This document shows positions 1 through 11,326 of a stretch of 52,939 nucleotides of DNA, piece after piece. Both the position numbers and the translations under genes were made by a program. Location: contig BFEA01000769.1 in the NCBI GenBank assembly GCA_003427395.1, positions 22,810 to 75,748 on the forward strand, in the 5' to 3' direction. This DNA is from Chara braunii (lineage: Eukaryota > Streptophyta > Charophyceae > Charales > Characeae). The stretch's first letter is position 1, and each line of letters begins with the position of its first letter. The notes under the pieces are model-generated. The model did not search any database. It was given only the letters and a program-made list of their open reading frames with translations, and was not told where the DNA came from.

Positions 1-260
1 GATCATGTTTTCCTCTTGTTTAGTTCATTTCTTCACTCCCATGTGAATCGCCACTTCCCATCTTGTGATTTCATGCATGAGAGTGAGTTTCACTCACTCT
101 CTTCTCACTTTCTCTCAACTTCTTCATTTAGTAGCAAATCGCAACTCTTGTTTGTGCTTGTTCTAGTATTTTGATGATGTTTTCCGCTTGTTTAGTCCAT
201 TTTTTCACTCCCATGTGAATCGCCACTTCCCCTCTTGTGATTTCATGCATGAGAGTGAGT
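1..260. repeat. Two-copy ~172-bp repeat
   Basis: A block containing the words CACTCCCATGTGAATCGCC and TTTCATGCATGAGAGTGAG appears near position 30 and again about 172 bases later. The two copies differ by a few substitutions. The block leads into the 91-bp satellite that follows and shares short words with it (CTTGTTTAGT, TAGCAAATCGCAAC). It may be a diverged, longer-period part of the same array. No gene is seen here. Confidence 0.7.
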
Positions 261-319
261 GCAACTCACTCTCCTCTTAGTAGCAAATCGCAACTTCTGT
301 TTGCGTTTGTTCTATTGTT

Positions 320-1500
320 TGGATGATCTTTTACTCTTGCTTTGTCCATTTCACATACTTGAGGATAGTCTGATTCGTCCTTGGCTGTTCCACTACTCAT
401 ATGCATGTGTTCTCACTAGTCGTACTCTTGCTTTGGTCATTTCACACACTTGGTGATAGTCCGATTTTTCCTTGGTTGTTCCACTACTCATATGCATGTG
501 TTCTCACTAGTCATACTCTTGCTTTGGTCATTTCACACAGTTGGTGACAGTTCGATTTCTGCTTGGCTGTTCCACTACTCATATGCATGTGTCTCACTAG
601 TCATACTCTTGCTTTGGTCATTTCACAAACTTAGTGACAGTCCGATTTCTCCTTGGTTGTTCACTTCTCACTAGTCATTCTCTTGCTTTGGTCATTTCAC
701 ACACTTGGTGATAGTCCGATTTCTCCTTGGTTGTTCCACTACTCATATGCATGTGTTCTCACTAGTCATACTCTTGCTTTGGTCATTTCACACACTCGGT
801 GATAGTCTGATTTCTCCTTGGTTGTTCCACTACCCATATGCATGTGTTCTCACTAGTCATTCTCTTGCTTTGGTCATTTTACACACTTGGTGATAGTCCG
901 ATTTCTCCTTGGCTGTTCCACTACTCATATGCATATGTTCTCACTAGTCATACTCTTGCTTTGGTCATTTCACACACTCGGTGACAGTCCGATTCACCCT
1001 TGGTTCGTATGCATGTGTTCTCACTAGTCATACTCTTGCTTTGGTCATTTCACACACTTGGTGATAGTCCGATTTCTCCTTGGTTGTTCCACTACTCATA
1101 TGCATGTGTTCTTGGTAGTCATACTCTTGCTTTGGTCATTTCACACACTCGGTGATAGTTCGATTCACCCTTGGCTGTTCCACTACTCATATGCATGTGT
1201 TCTCACTAGTCATTCTCTTGCTTTGGTCATTTCACACACTTGGTAATAGTCCGATTCATCCTTGGCTGTTCCACTAGTCACATGCATGTGTCCTCACTAG
1301 TCACACTCTTGCCTTGTCAGCTTCATGCACTTGGCGATAGTTCGATTCATCCTTGGCTGTTCCACTAGTCATATGCATGTGCTCTCACTAGTCACACTCT
1401 TCCCTTGTCAATTTCATGCACTTGGTGATGATCCGGTCCCTCCCTAGCTGTTCAACTTGTGGAATGCCTCTCCCCTTGCCATACTCGTGCATTGTTCATT
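320..1500. repeat. 91-bp tandem satellite array, about 13 units
   Basis: The word CTTTGGTCATTTCACACA and its variants start at about 431, 522, 612, 686, 777, 868, 959, 1039, 1130, 1221, 1312 and 1403. Most steps are exactly 91 bases, and two shortened units step 74 and 80 bases. Each unit also carries CCACTACTCATATGCATGTG and CTCACTAGTCA. Units from about 1,260 onward diverge (CCTTGTCA replaces CTTTGGTCA), as expected at an array edge. Short ORFs through the array only reflect that 91 is not a multiple of 3 and that the unit has few stops. No coding role is supported. Confidence 0.9.
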
Positions 1501-1854
1501 CCTTGCACTTGCTGATAGTCTGAATCTGCCCTGGCCAATCGACTTGACACATACGTGGTCTAGCAGGACCCCGTGTTCTAATCGAACGCGGTAAGTAGGA
1601 AGTAAAGAAAAGAAAAAAAGATTGTTTTCTTCACTAGGACTGTTGTTGCTGCTGTTGTTGTGCATAACAATGTTACTGCTACTGCTGATGACTGACCAGG
1701 TCCCTTGCTACGGTCGCTGCGACTGAAAAACCAACAGGCGACCTCCGGAGCACGGGCCGGCCCAAAAATGGGATTAAGGGGCCAATGCGACGAGGGGGCA
1801 CTTTGGCCAGGGTCCGTCAAACCAAGGAGATGAGGGCTGGGAAGAGGAGCCTAT

Positions 1855-2772
1855 GGACAAGGTCACCGCTGCCAAGGGAAGAGTAGCCTACTGACAAGGT
1901 CACCGCTACCAAGAAAAAGTTTAGGTATCAAATCCCGATCCTAACCATGCCAGAGATCGACGACACCCTTAGCATTACTAGGAACCATGGTATCAGTATC
2001 CTTCCTGACCATGTTGCAAGTTAGCCCCAGACTGCTCAAAGGGCTTAAACAACTATTGACTCGCCGATGAGTGGAGATAGACGAAAAGCCGAAATCGCAG
2101 GAAAAGGAAAAAGAGGAGGAAGCTCCGCAAGAAGTTGCTAATCTTCAAAGGAGTCATGGAGATTTCGAGGATCTAGAAAAGGCTTTTGCGGATATCCGTT
2201 TGAGCTTGCCAGACCGTGAAGGCGGGGAACGCATGAGGGCTCCACCCGAGACGAAGCTTAGTTTCCATGCGTTGCCCGTGGGGGAGTTAAAGGTGCAGAT
2301 CGGGACACATCACACAGACACCCTAGTAGACGGAGGTGCGGAAATCACACTCATAATGAGAGATTTCGCAACAATTACCGGTTGTGTGGTTAATAAGGAA
2401 GTAATGAGGAGCATCTGAGGGGCCGGTGGCGAGATCCCGTTTTCAGGGTACGTCACCAAATGTGCGGTCAAGGCAGGCATCCGGGAGTCGATTTGGTCAT
2501 TTCAGCGGATGACCGTATTAGACGAAATCGACCACAACATAATCCTCGGAAGACCATGGTGCGCCAATGTAGAAATAATAGGGATGCGTCTGCATGATGG
2601 CGCATACATGGTAGACTTAGAGGACCCGGTAACTGGCCGTGGGGAGCTCCTCCGACTCATCGGGACCGAAGGAGAGCCGCCTAAAAGAAAGTTAGCAACA
2701 CGGTCGCCGTCATTCGAAGATAGCGCTCGCGCGAATGGAGGGCATGAGAGAAAGGGTAGAAATTATGATTGA
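1855..2772 (+). pseudogene. Retropepsin-like protease region of Pol, broken
   Basis: This is the aspartic protease part of a gypsy polyprotein, which would cleave Gag-Pol inside the particle. An upstream stretch (about 1,855-2,025) reads as polyprotein sequence containing FRYQIPILTMPEIDD and then runs into stops. From 2,071 the frame gives a charged linker, then the flap-side sequence with LVDGGAEITLI, and, past an in-frame TGA at 2,416, the conserved ILGRPW end strand near 2,540. The catalytic triplet reads D-G-G instead of the usual DTG or DSG; the minus element here keeps DTG. An approximate 40-base duplication (ACAAGGTCACCGCT) lies at 1,857-1,910. The frame is lost at about 2,735. It cannot make an active enzyme as it stands. 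Confidence 0.75.
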
Positions 2773-3130
2773 GGAAGCGTTCAACAAGAAAGAATGGATC
2801 AAGATGGGCCTGCCTCAGAAGAAGAGAAAACAGGAGGACGAAATCTTAGGAGTCATGGTGGCAGAAAGGGAATCAAAAGTTGAACTTGGGGCCAGCCTGC
2901 CCAAGCGGAAAGAGGTACGGATGGAGGTACCGAAAGTCGCACTCGAGATCCCTGATTTATTACAGTTCATCAAAGCTACCAAATATCACAAAGTAGGGGT
3001 GAACCCGACGACACTGGCCAAATTTGAAGGGGAAGTACAGCAGAGATATTGTCTGAATGGAAAGATAATCAGTATTCACCCGCGGGTCGCAGAGGCAACA
3101 AGGGTAATTCCGACCGTTCATTTTCTATGA
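2735..3130 (+). pseudogene. Pol linker between protease and RT, frameshifted
   Basis: This 131-codon stretch is rich in Lys and Glu and continues the polyprotein after a frameshift from the protease frame. It overlaps the next frame, which takes over between about 3,049 and 3,130. The sequence holds no catalytic motif. By position it is the connector seen in the minus element between the protease and the RT N-terminal region. It is assigned by colinearity only. Confidence 0.55.
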
Positions 3131-3987
3131 GAAAGATCCCAGAAGGAAGTGTTCTAAAGTACAAGCCAGTAGGGAAGAAAGCTAAGTCGGTTTCGATCCT
3201 GCTAGAGACATCTAAGGAAGAGGTCATGGAAAGGGAGGAAGAGGTTCTTCGAGTAATCCGAGAGAGGCGAGCGACAAAAGGACATCGGATACCAGATGAG
3301 GTAGTTGACACAATGAAGATAGGAATAAAAAGATTCTTAACAGAAGAAGAAACCCTCCTGATGAAAAGGACGTATCAAGAGTTTCATTTGGCATTCGCCT
3401 TTAGTGATCATCAAAAGGGGCGGTTAGACGCAAAGCTAATCCCTCCGATCAGGATCCATACAGCAGAGCATGCGTGTTGGAATGACAAAGGACTATCCTA
3501 TGAGTTCGGGATAGCAGGAGAAGTGACAGACCTTCTCTGAACAAAAATGGATTCCTTTGTCGCAGAGCCTACCACGTCCCCATACGCAAATAGGTGGTTC
3601 GTCTTTCGAAAGCCCAACAAGACACTGAGGTGGATTCAAGACCTGCAAAAGTTGAATGCAGTGATCATCCGGGATGACGGTTTGCTACCGCAGGCCGACT
3701 TATTAGCGGAGTCCCACGCCGGCTGGAGCATTTACTCCCTGGTAGACTTGTATTCAGGGTACGACTAACTCCCATTGGACACTCGGGACAGACCATACAC
3801 CGCAATGCACACACCCGTAGGGCAGTTGCAGATGCAGGTAACCCCTATGAGCTTTACGAACGCAGTAGCCGAAACGCAAAGGAGGATGTTCGTCGTAGCC
3901 GGGGACATGTTCCCGGAGAAGTGTGAACCCTACATCGACGACAACCCGATCAAAGGCGCCCAGGAGAAGGACGAGACGGAAGTCTAG
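3049..3987 (+). pseudogene. Reverse transcriptase region of Pol, with stops
   Basis: One frame runs from 3,049 through 4,944, interrupted by TGA at 3,538, TAA at 3,769 and TAG at 3,985. It includes the entry motif IRIHTAEHA, then the RT fingers and palm: YANRWFVFRKPNKTLRW, LQKLNAV, LVDLYSGYD and TAMHTPVG. The catalytic box is YIDD near 3,932. The same order is seen in the minus element (LIDLYSGYD, TAMHTPRG, YIDD). The TAA at 3,769 falls exactly where the minus copy has Gln (CAA), so it fits a C-to-T change. The thumb is cut short by the deletion described in the next entry. Confidence 0.85.
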
Positions 3988-4005
3988 CCAGGAATTCGAA
4001 AATTT

Positions 4006-5090
4006 GTGTGGGATCATCTACAGGACACCAAGGACTTACTTCACCGATTTCTAGTATACAACATCACGGCTAGCAGACCAAAGAGTATTCTGGCAGTACC
4101 AGAAGTAACCATACTAGGATTTCGTTACGTCTTCGAGCCACTTAGACCAACACGGGTGCTGGGGACGGGATATCTGGTTCATCTTGACCTTGCGGTTATG
4201 ACTGTATCAACGGATGGATACAGGTATATCTTGGACGCGAGGGACAACTTGAGTGGGTTCGTGGAGGCGATCGCCCTCAAGAAAAAGATGGGGAAAGGTG
4301 TAGCAAATTGGATAGAGGATTTCCACCTGAGGCATCCCTTCATTAAGAGGTTTATAGCAGACAACGGAACAAAGTTTGTAAACCAAGAAGTGTTGGGAAT
4401 GCTTAAAAGACTCTGCGTACCTAGCAAACTCATTGAGCCCTATCACCCGGAGGCTAATGCATCTGTGGAAAGGGGGCACCGGACCTTAAAGAACACAATT
4501 GCGAAGCTCGCGGCGGACGATCTGGGGAGTTGGTCTAGATATCTTAAACAGACTGTCTTTTCGGAGAACATGACACCTAAGAGGACAACGAGATGTATCC
4601 CAGCGGAACTCTGGTACGAAAGAGAGATCGATTTTCCCGTGGAGGCCTTGATACCTACCTGGAACAGGTTAGATGAGGCGCGTATGACCACGGAAGAGTT
4701 AATTGAGGCACGATGTCAACAAGTCCTTAGAAACGAGGAGGCCATGGAGGGCATCGCCAACCGGGTACTAGATAGCAGGATGAGGGACGAAGCAAGATGG
4801 GACCAGGTTAAAAATATCCGAAAGGAGCCACTTCAGGTGGGGGAGACGGTATTGGTAACAAACTCGGCACTAGAAAGTACTTGGTCTGGGCAACTGGGAG
4901 GAGGTTCAAAGGCCCCTACCGGGTCGCTAAGCGGGTGGGACTAAACACCTTCGAACTGGAAGATTTGGATGGAACTGGATTGAAAGAACCCTTCCCAGGG
5001 CAATGATTGGTCAGGTTTCTAAGTCGGGACCCAGTGGAACAATGGCTTCAGGAGGCCGAGGATAAGGAAACTGAGGAGTCTACAAGCTAA
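4006..5090 (+). pseudogene. RT-to-integrase in-frame fusion, RNase H deleted
   Basis: The protein starts as the RT thumb (FVWDHLQD, then NITAS, then VTILGF). Within about 15 residues it becomes the integrase catalytic core at YLVHLDLAV. In the minus element these two points are about 1.5 kb apart, so some 500 codons (end of RT, RNase H, integrase zinc domain) are missing, yet the frame is kept. The integrase triad is complete: Asp in HLD, Asp in IADNG and Glu in SVERGH, with 35 residues between the last two. After a frameshift near 4,895 the C-terminal domain continues with FKGPYRV (the GPY/F motif), a TGA at about 5,006, and an end at TAA 5,088. The integrase could not act without its zinc domain. 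Confidence 0.85.
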
Positions 5091-5477
5091 GAATTGGCGG
5101 CAGCCTTGCCCACACTATGTTTTGTCTCTGATTACGTCTGTGGGACTTTTCTTTTTTTGGGAGGGGGCAATGACTTGGGCTGATTGAAAATGGGAGGCGG
5201 GATGCCCTTGGACTTTTGCGCCAATGGGTTTTTGGTGGCAATGGGAAAGGCTGCCGGGAGCGTTGTACCATAGTTTTTTAGGGAAAAATAATGGGATCAT
5301 TACAAAAGCGGCATTTGTATGAAGGGGCAATGTATAATAATGGCTTTGTACGAGGGATACTGGGAGCACTCTTGGGGAAAAGGTATCTTATACCAAACTG
5401 GGGGGACGTGTGTATGAGGGGCTCGATGGGTGTTGTTTTGTTATACAGGATCAGGGAAGAAGCCTTAAACAGAGAAA

Positions 5478-6383
5478 ATGGAATTCGGCAACGGAAATGA
5501 CAGCAGTGCAATCAACAGGACCAGCGAAGGGGAAGGAGCGGGACCAAGCAGGTAGTGGAAGACCGTAAAGAGAAAATTGTATATAGGGTACCTGTCCAAA
5601 CAAGTAATGCGCAGGGGGGCGAGAAAACAGGTGTGTAGAGGGCCCTCGCCTCTCAAAAGGGGAGAAGGAATATATATCTCATCAGGGAGTGAGAGCGAGG
5701 AAGAGAGAGCGAGTATGAGAGAAACGGGTAGATTGGAAGGAGAGAGGGCTCGAACCTCTGCCGAAAAGAAGGCCAAGGAGTGCAAACAGCGTAAGCCTTG
5801 GTGTGGGGAGAACGAAGAAAAACAGGACAAGAATGACATGTGCGAAGAAGGGGAAGAAGGAAGGGAGAGTCCACATGAAGAGCGGAGCGGCCACGACAGT
5901 TGTGAGGGGAGGTACACGGACTTTGGGGAAGGATATGAAAGGAGGGCGGACGTCCCTTATAACCTGGATCCGAAGAACTTCACGGGTGAGTTCAGCCTCG
6001 TACGACCGGAAGAGGATGAGGACGAGGAGGAAGAAGTACAAGAGGTCATCGAGATTAGTAGTGGCGATGAGAGGGATGAGATCTCAAGGCCTAGAGAAGA
6101 AATGCGACCCCCTACGAACCGGCCACGTGAAGGATCCTTCAGATGGGAAGATGAGTTTGGGACAACGCCCAACCATTGGTTTGAGCAATGGATTAGCGTA
6201 ATCAAGCACGACTGGATTATCAAGGCCCGAGAGTTCATGGAGGCAGGAGTGGCAGCCACGCCTTTGGACTTCTACAGTGAAATGGAGTTGCGGGAAATTG
6301 CGAAGAGAAAGAGGGAAATCCTGGCCTCCGGCGTGGGAATTAAAACGGCAGCAGAACGACAGGATGAGCAAGGGACCAAGTGA
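5478..6383 (+). pseudogene. Acidic ORF downstream of pol, function unknown
   Basis: The ORF begins at ATG 5,478, 388 bases after the pol stop, and runs 302 codons with one internal TAG at 5,553. I chose this start because the frame is shared with the long open stretch from 5,577. The protein is highly charged: a basic N-terminal part, then Ser/Glu-rich stretches (ISSGSESEEE; later a run of D and E followed by EVIEISSGDE), and a C-terminal segment with WFEQWISVIKHDW that could be folded. A splice-acceptor-like tract (TTGTTTTGTTATACAG) lies 30 bases upstream, so it could be read from a spliced message as env-position ORFs often are. The Glu-rich EEV-E-E motif loosely recalls the second Gag-like protein at 40.6-41.9 kb. 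No family is recognised. Confidence 0.55.
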
Positions 6384-7152
6384 GATGGGACACATAACAG
6401 CAAGAGGGACTAAATGTTATGAGCATTGAACAAAAATTGTGACAAAGTTTGAATAGTATGAGTGAGCTTGCTAGGAATGAGCGGTACAAGGACTAGTTAG
6501 AACTGTGTCACGATGAGTTAGAAGATAGCATTTTGAAGCTACTTCTTGATGAGCTACCTTCGAACGAATATGTATAGAAGTAACAGAAAAATGACACGTG
6601 GTATCGGGGTGAGACTGGTTGGGATGGTTGTATTGTGAGTTTTTGGAAGGAACAAAGATTGAGCCTTTAAGAAAAGGTCATGAGTCGGATTGACAAATAA
6701 AGCAAGGCATTGAGTATGGGTCGAGAACAAGAGAGGTTAGGGAACCTATGGGTAAAGAGGCGTGAAGAACACCCCTTCCCTAGGAGCCTAATCCAACTAA
6801 GTCTTGAATGAACCTGAAAACAACAAAAAGCGGAGAGGTCAGAAATAGTGAAAATAAAGGGGGTGCCCCTGTCCTTCGCTATGGTTGAACGGTCGGGTGG
6901 GCTAGAGCTGCTTGGGGTTGCAGGCCTCAACTCGAGCACTAGACGCTAAGTCGGATGTATGCATATATAGTAAATTGTGTTGAAAAAGGATGAAGGAAAC
7001 CACATGCGTAAAAACTGTAAAAGATAGCCACCTGCTAACCCCTGAGATAAAGACGGGATCCGTGTCCTCGAGGCCCACCCCCTCGGGCGCTGACATTGGA
7101 ATGGATAAGGATGGCCCTAACAAGGTCGTTCCATTGGAATGGATAACAACGG
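6384..7152. other. No recognised gene; probable 3' flank of the plus element
   Basis: I see no coding similarity here. A purine run followed by TG (AAATAAAGGGGG then TGCCCC, near 6,852) resembles a polypurine tract beside an LTR start, but no matching LTR end was found. A short duplication of CATTGGAATGGATAA occurs at about 7,094 and 7,130. Confidence 0.4.
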
Positions 7153-7640
7153 TGTCGAGCGCATCGGCCCTCGCACGAACAAGGGCCCTCCCGGCCATGT
7201 CACGCAGGAGATAAACAAAACAAAACCAATAGACAACTTAGGAACGGCGCAACACATCCCATGAGCCGCTGAGACGGTCGTGGTCGCGTTGTCCCTTCGC
7301 CGCCGCTCTAGCCGGGTGAGCCAGCTGTACATCCCGCGGTTCTCTCCGACAGGATAGGTTCCCGCGGGGCATAAGCTTTCCTTCCCTAAGGGGCTGTCAC
7401 CACCCTTACGAGCGTATCCCTACCAAGCTACTGACCTACATGCGAAAGCTTTTAGATGCAATTGCAGAGGTAGGTCAGTCGACGGCGTTTGCTCGTTCAT
7501 TGTAGTATTGATACGCTTGGTTAACGCCAAACGAACCCGAACGTCGTCCGTTCCTAGGGCGCGACTCTCCTAGGTGCGGAGCAACGTCGGTCGACTAGGA
7601 CTGTCTCAACCAAGCGTGAAACCAACAACTCGATCCTAGT
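7153..7640 (-). mobile_element. Diverged LTR fragment of the TGTCGAGCGC family
   Basis: It starts TGTCGAGCGCATCGG, the same word that begins the repeats at 29,905 and 49,719. It keeps further shared blocks in the same order: CCCTCCCGGCC, GTCACGCAGGAG, CGACAGGATAGG, GCTGTCACC, CAATTGCAGAGGTAGG and GGCGTTTGCTCGTTC. Similarity by eye is much lower than between the other two copies. The neighbouring ACAACGG on its left may be a remnant of the primer site next to the 49.7-kb copy, which would place it on the minus strand. The far end could not be fixed; a homologous signal is lost by about 7,640. Confidence 0.65.
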
Positions 7641-9690
7641 CCCTTAAACACACCGTCAAAAGAAAATTATAACAACCGCACATATAATTATATCAAAGGG
7701 AATCGACCGTAGTCGATAGGAACATATTTTCAATATGAAAAGATAACTGAAAGAATACAAATCATCATCTCATATATCCAATAACACAAGATCAAAAACA
7801 ATTCAGCCGCCTCAGGTCGAACACCACAAAACAATCATACAACCACCAACAAGAAGTTTACTATCGACAACAATATAGATGCAGCCGACAAGATAGTCGG
7901 TCTGCCTTAGTTTTGACTTGATGAGACGCGTTGCCAACGTTCTTTATTCCACCTACCACCGACTTAAGATTAGACACACATATCTGCCTTCATCCGTTTC
8001 CAATCTTCTTGGGTGACAAGCTCCTTTGCGAATGATTCTTGATCAGGGGCATTGCTTGAAGTGTTACATGCCTCTATCTCTAGGAAGTGGTCTGGGGTAC
8101 TCCTCCTCGTCCGAGCGCAAGACTCGGATCTCAGAAGTCGGGCCGTCTCCACCGAATCGGCAAGTACCNCNCCGTAGAACGGTCCACTCCGGGTTGATAA
8201 CAGGGTCGGCTCCTGAAGCATTGAACCCCCGCCCTAGATGCTTCCTAGAGGTAGAAGATGTGTCAACTGCAAGTGATCTTCATATATTCTTTATTTCTCC
8301 TAAGTCCAGGGTAACTTAGACGAAAAGAATTCAGGAAAGGTAAAGAATGAGAATCATTTGGACAGATATAGGTAGATAAGGTCGTTCGGGATAAAACAAG
8401 TAATCCTGGGGAAGAAGCTAAGTCCATTCGACCTTATCTGCTTTATTTGAATCGAATCCATTTTACGACATGCATTGAATTAACCTTTTTCAAAACAACA
8501 AGTCCTTATTGACATCCAGGTAGGGGAGAAGTAAAGGGAAGACAATCATTTTCTCTTCTCTCAAATAGGCATAATCAATCTCCTTTGCAAACATCCTTCT
8601 ACCTACCTGCACACCAGCCAAGAAAACAAGTTCAAAAGAAGACAGTACCATCCCAAACTCAAGTCAGACTTTCCATTCACATGCATGACTCGCACAACTT
8701 TCCTCTACCTTTTCTTTCGAATGTTCAAACGAACAGGGTCAAACAAAGTGTGGGTTCACACATGTGTGAAGGGATATCTGAATCATTCAACTGACCTTGA
8801 GTGAAGTTTGATCCGGCTCACTCAAGAAAGTTGGGTAATATATCAATCAAAGGAAAATGACCGCCGTAGAAAAATATGCGGAGCACAACTCATAAGTTGT
8901 GGCCTTTCTCCTGAATGACAGTCGGTGTCCTCCACCAAGTGCTCAAGTGAGCAGACGGTGGGCCACACAAACTCAAGCGAGATAGCCCTCCAGGAAGGTG
9001 TTCCCACAAATGAGTTTTCACGTGGTCTGAATGTCCCAGGCTGCCCCAACATAGTCCCAACTGCACCACGTGCTCCAAGGACACTTCCCCAACCAACAAC
9101 AAGTTCATACCGCCTCAAATCATCCTGTCCACTCACGATAACCACATGAACATGTCGGCCCCGATCTCAACAACTAGTCCCACCTAGTCCCGAAATGGTC
9201 CCAAATGGTCCCAATGCATTCCCACATCATCGTCGTAGTACCAGGTGGTTCAGAACTCAAAACCGTTTTCACTGCACGCCGCAAAAAAAATAAAGGTGGC
9301 CCCCGATGAAACCCGCAGGTGCTGCGCGCCCCATAATTACTTCGTCGCGTGCAACCGCTCCGCATTTTCTATATGTCGTCGACCCACGCGTCACTGCCGC
9401 ACAGTCCCAACCACGCACCAGCACTAGCCCAACCTCTAGGCCACACTGAAATCCACTATAACCGCTGCGCACCACAAAAATAACGCGGACCACTGCTTGC
9501 TGCACCATCAAAACCGGTACCATGGCTGCTCCGCAACACCACTGTCATATCACACTAAAAAAACTGCCTCCACTGTGACGCAAGAGACCCGCAGCATCTT
9601 CCCTCACAATAGCGCCGCCGACGTGCCGTCAGCGTAGCCCCCCAAAAAATAACGTCGATACCACTGTCAATCTCGACAGTATGATCCCAC
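7641..9690. other. No recognised gene or repeat
   Basis: The first part is AT-rich (7,640-7,860) and may still be LTR sequence. An inverted pair, TCTAGGAAG at about 8,080 and CTTCCTAGA at about 8,241, flanks a stretch with two ambiguous bases (8,169 and 8,171). A small repeat AATGGTCCCAA occurs twice at about 9,193-9,212. ORFs here are short and unlike any protein I know. Confidence 0.4.
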
Positions 9691-9769
9691 TGAAAAATGT
9701 TGCTGCCACCGTGCCAAACTGGCAGTGCTTCCGCACCACTGCCGTTAAAACCAATCCCACCATGCAAGA

Positions 9770-9925
9770 CGGGCAGAGTCTCCCCTGCACCGCTTGCCGA
9801 AGACCTGCCGCCACCGTGCAAAACGGGCAGTCTCCCTTGCACCGCTTGCCGAAGACCTGCCGCCTTCGTGCAAAACGGGCACAGTCTCCCCTGCACCGCT
9901 TGCCGAAGACCTGCCACAAACAGCA
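9770..9925. repeat. Three tandem units of 52-54 bp
   Basis: The word ACCGCTTGCCGAAGACCTGCC begins at 9,789, 9,841 and 9,895. Between the copies are GTGCAAAACGGGCA and AGTCTCCC. More diverged relatives (GTGCCAAACTGGCAGTG) precede them from about 9,700. The overlapping ORFs on both strands are products of this GC-rich repeat. Confidence 0.8.
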
Positions 9926-10339
9926 GCACCTCCCCACTGGCACCACGCAGCACGGTGGCTATGGAAGCCGTGGCTTTAAGCCACTGCATCAGATTAATCT
10001 TAGTTTACCTCTTCTGCATATAGCCTGGACTTCTAAGAAGCCTCGCACGACGCGTTTGACGTTCGTCCTCATAATCACGGATTGGCTCATTAGTTGAGTT
10101 CCCAACACCTTGAAGTAGGCTCTCATGGAACTGATCCAGAACTCTACGTTTTCCTTGCCGTCGTACTTACTGCAAATGTTGTGTCTGAACTCGAGGTTGC
10201 AACAGTTGCGGAAATCCTTGTGCTGTCACTTATTGTAGCAACAGCAAGGTCTGCACCTACTGTAGATCCCAATTAAACCACACTCAGAGAAGAAGAAGAA
10301 GAAGAAGACGAGACATGGAGAGGAGCAAGGATAGATAGA

Positions 10340-10885
10340 CTAGTTAGCAGCATTGGAGGCAGGAGGTAGAGGACGAGAAATAGGAATCCGGGTCTGATGC
10401 AGATTTGCCATCTGTTGCATCTAATCACTATGCTCCTTGACCATATCCGCAATCTGTGTCTATAGTTTACTCACCTGGTCAGATAGTTTGGACACCTGAC
10501 CAGGAAGTTCATTGAGCAAATGACAATCTATAAGAGCAGGTACGTATGTAACCAGGTCTTTCTTGACCTCAAAGTCCGACAAAGAGGGGACTGTTTTGGA
10601 AACAGCCTTGTAATCCGTAATAACGGTTTTTCGCTTTTCCTCCTCTGCCTTCTCTTCCTTTGCCAATGCCTTGTCATAGAGGACTTGGAACAAAGGTTTG
10701 TCCTCTTCGTCGGCCATTTCCAATTGGGCCTTTAAGGCTACAGAGGCCTTTACCCCTGCAATGTTAGAAATATCGTGGCTCTAAGCAGGCATTACGCAAA
10801 AGGACTCAGCAAGTCCCTCAAGATGAGTGATCTCCCTGTCCCTTTTCTCTCTTTCCTTTTTTTGTCCACGAGTCTCCAAGGGCAT
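10340..10885 (-). pseudogene. Decayed retrotransposon Gag-like or coiled-coil protein fragment
   Basis: On the minus strand, ATG at 10,885 opens a frame of about 180 codons ending at TAG 10,340, with three internal TAG stops. The protein starts with a basic/acidic helix (KKEREKRDRE), continues with EMADEEDKPLFQVLYDKAL and a Lys/Glu-rich helix, then FEVKKDLVTYVPALIDCHLL. It ends in a heptad-like stretch in which QVSKLSDQVSKL repeats before TQIADMVKEH, as in a coiled coil. All three internal stops are TAG, the codon made from CAG by C-to-T. It resembles the N-terminal part of Gag-like proteins of plant retroelements, but no zinc knuckle follows. The identification is an inference from composition and context. 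Confidence 0.5.
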
Positions 10886-10992
10886 CGAAATACGCACTCA
10901 GAAAAAGAAACTCACCAAAAAGCATATAAATAAAGAGAAGGCAGAACTCCTAGTCGGAGCGGCAATACATTTAGACTAGAGAACAACCAGCC

Positions 10993-11017
10993 AAAAAAAA
11001 AAAAAAAAAAAAAAAAC
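10993..11017 (+). repeat. Poly(A) run of 25
   Basis: An uninterrupted A tract. It might mark the 3' end of a retroposed sequence, but nothing recognisable precedes it. Confidence 0.9.
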
Positions 11018-11326
11018 TCAGATGAGAGTTCTAATCCAGTGCCTAGGGTTGATCAGACCGAGTACGAGATCCCCTCGAGCCCAATCTGATCAGTTCCGTG
11101 ATCGTACAAATTCAAACAATTAGTAACGATTTGTAGCAATGGAAAATTGACTGATGCATACGGTGCGAACCACGCCACTGACTCTGCGGTAAAAGTATGC
11201 AATATGTTTTAGTTCAGATCCCCTCGACAATGAGTGCTCTTACCAAAAAGTAAAACTTTGAATCCCAGACAGAAAGAGAACGAAGTCATGTCAAACATAT
11301 TTGGGCCTACGGGGCCCTTCCTACTT

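Larger units (their letters stand above)
1855..6383 (+). mobile_element. Decayed Ty3/gypsy retrotransposon, 5' truncated and internally deleted
   Basis: In order on the plus strand are an aspartic protease region, a reverse transcriptase core, an integrase core with its C-terminal domain, and then an acidic ORF. Protease-RT-integrase is the Ty3/gypsy order. No Gag is present: the satellite array lies where it should be, so the 5' part is lost. No LTR could be assigned at either end. Frameshifts near 2,060, 2,735, 3,090 and 4,895 and several in-frame stops inactivate it. Its proteins are clearly related to those of the minus-strand element at 40-50 kb, which serves as an internal reference for the missing parts. 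Confidence 0.85.

Noticed and set aside
320-1500. CRISPR-like regular repeat spacing
   Set aside because: Whole 91-bp units are repeated, with no unique spacers; it is a eukaryotic satellite.
9555-10097. Overlapping ORFs of 105-144 codons on both strands
   Set aside because: They follow the GC-rich 52-54 bp tandem repeat and contain no known domain.
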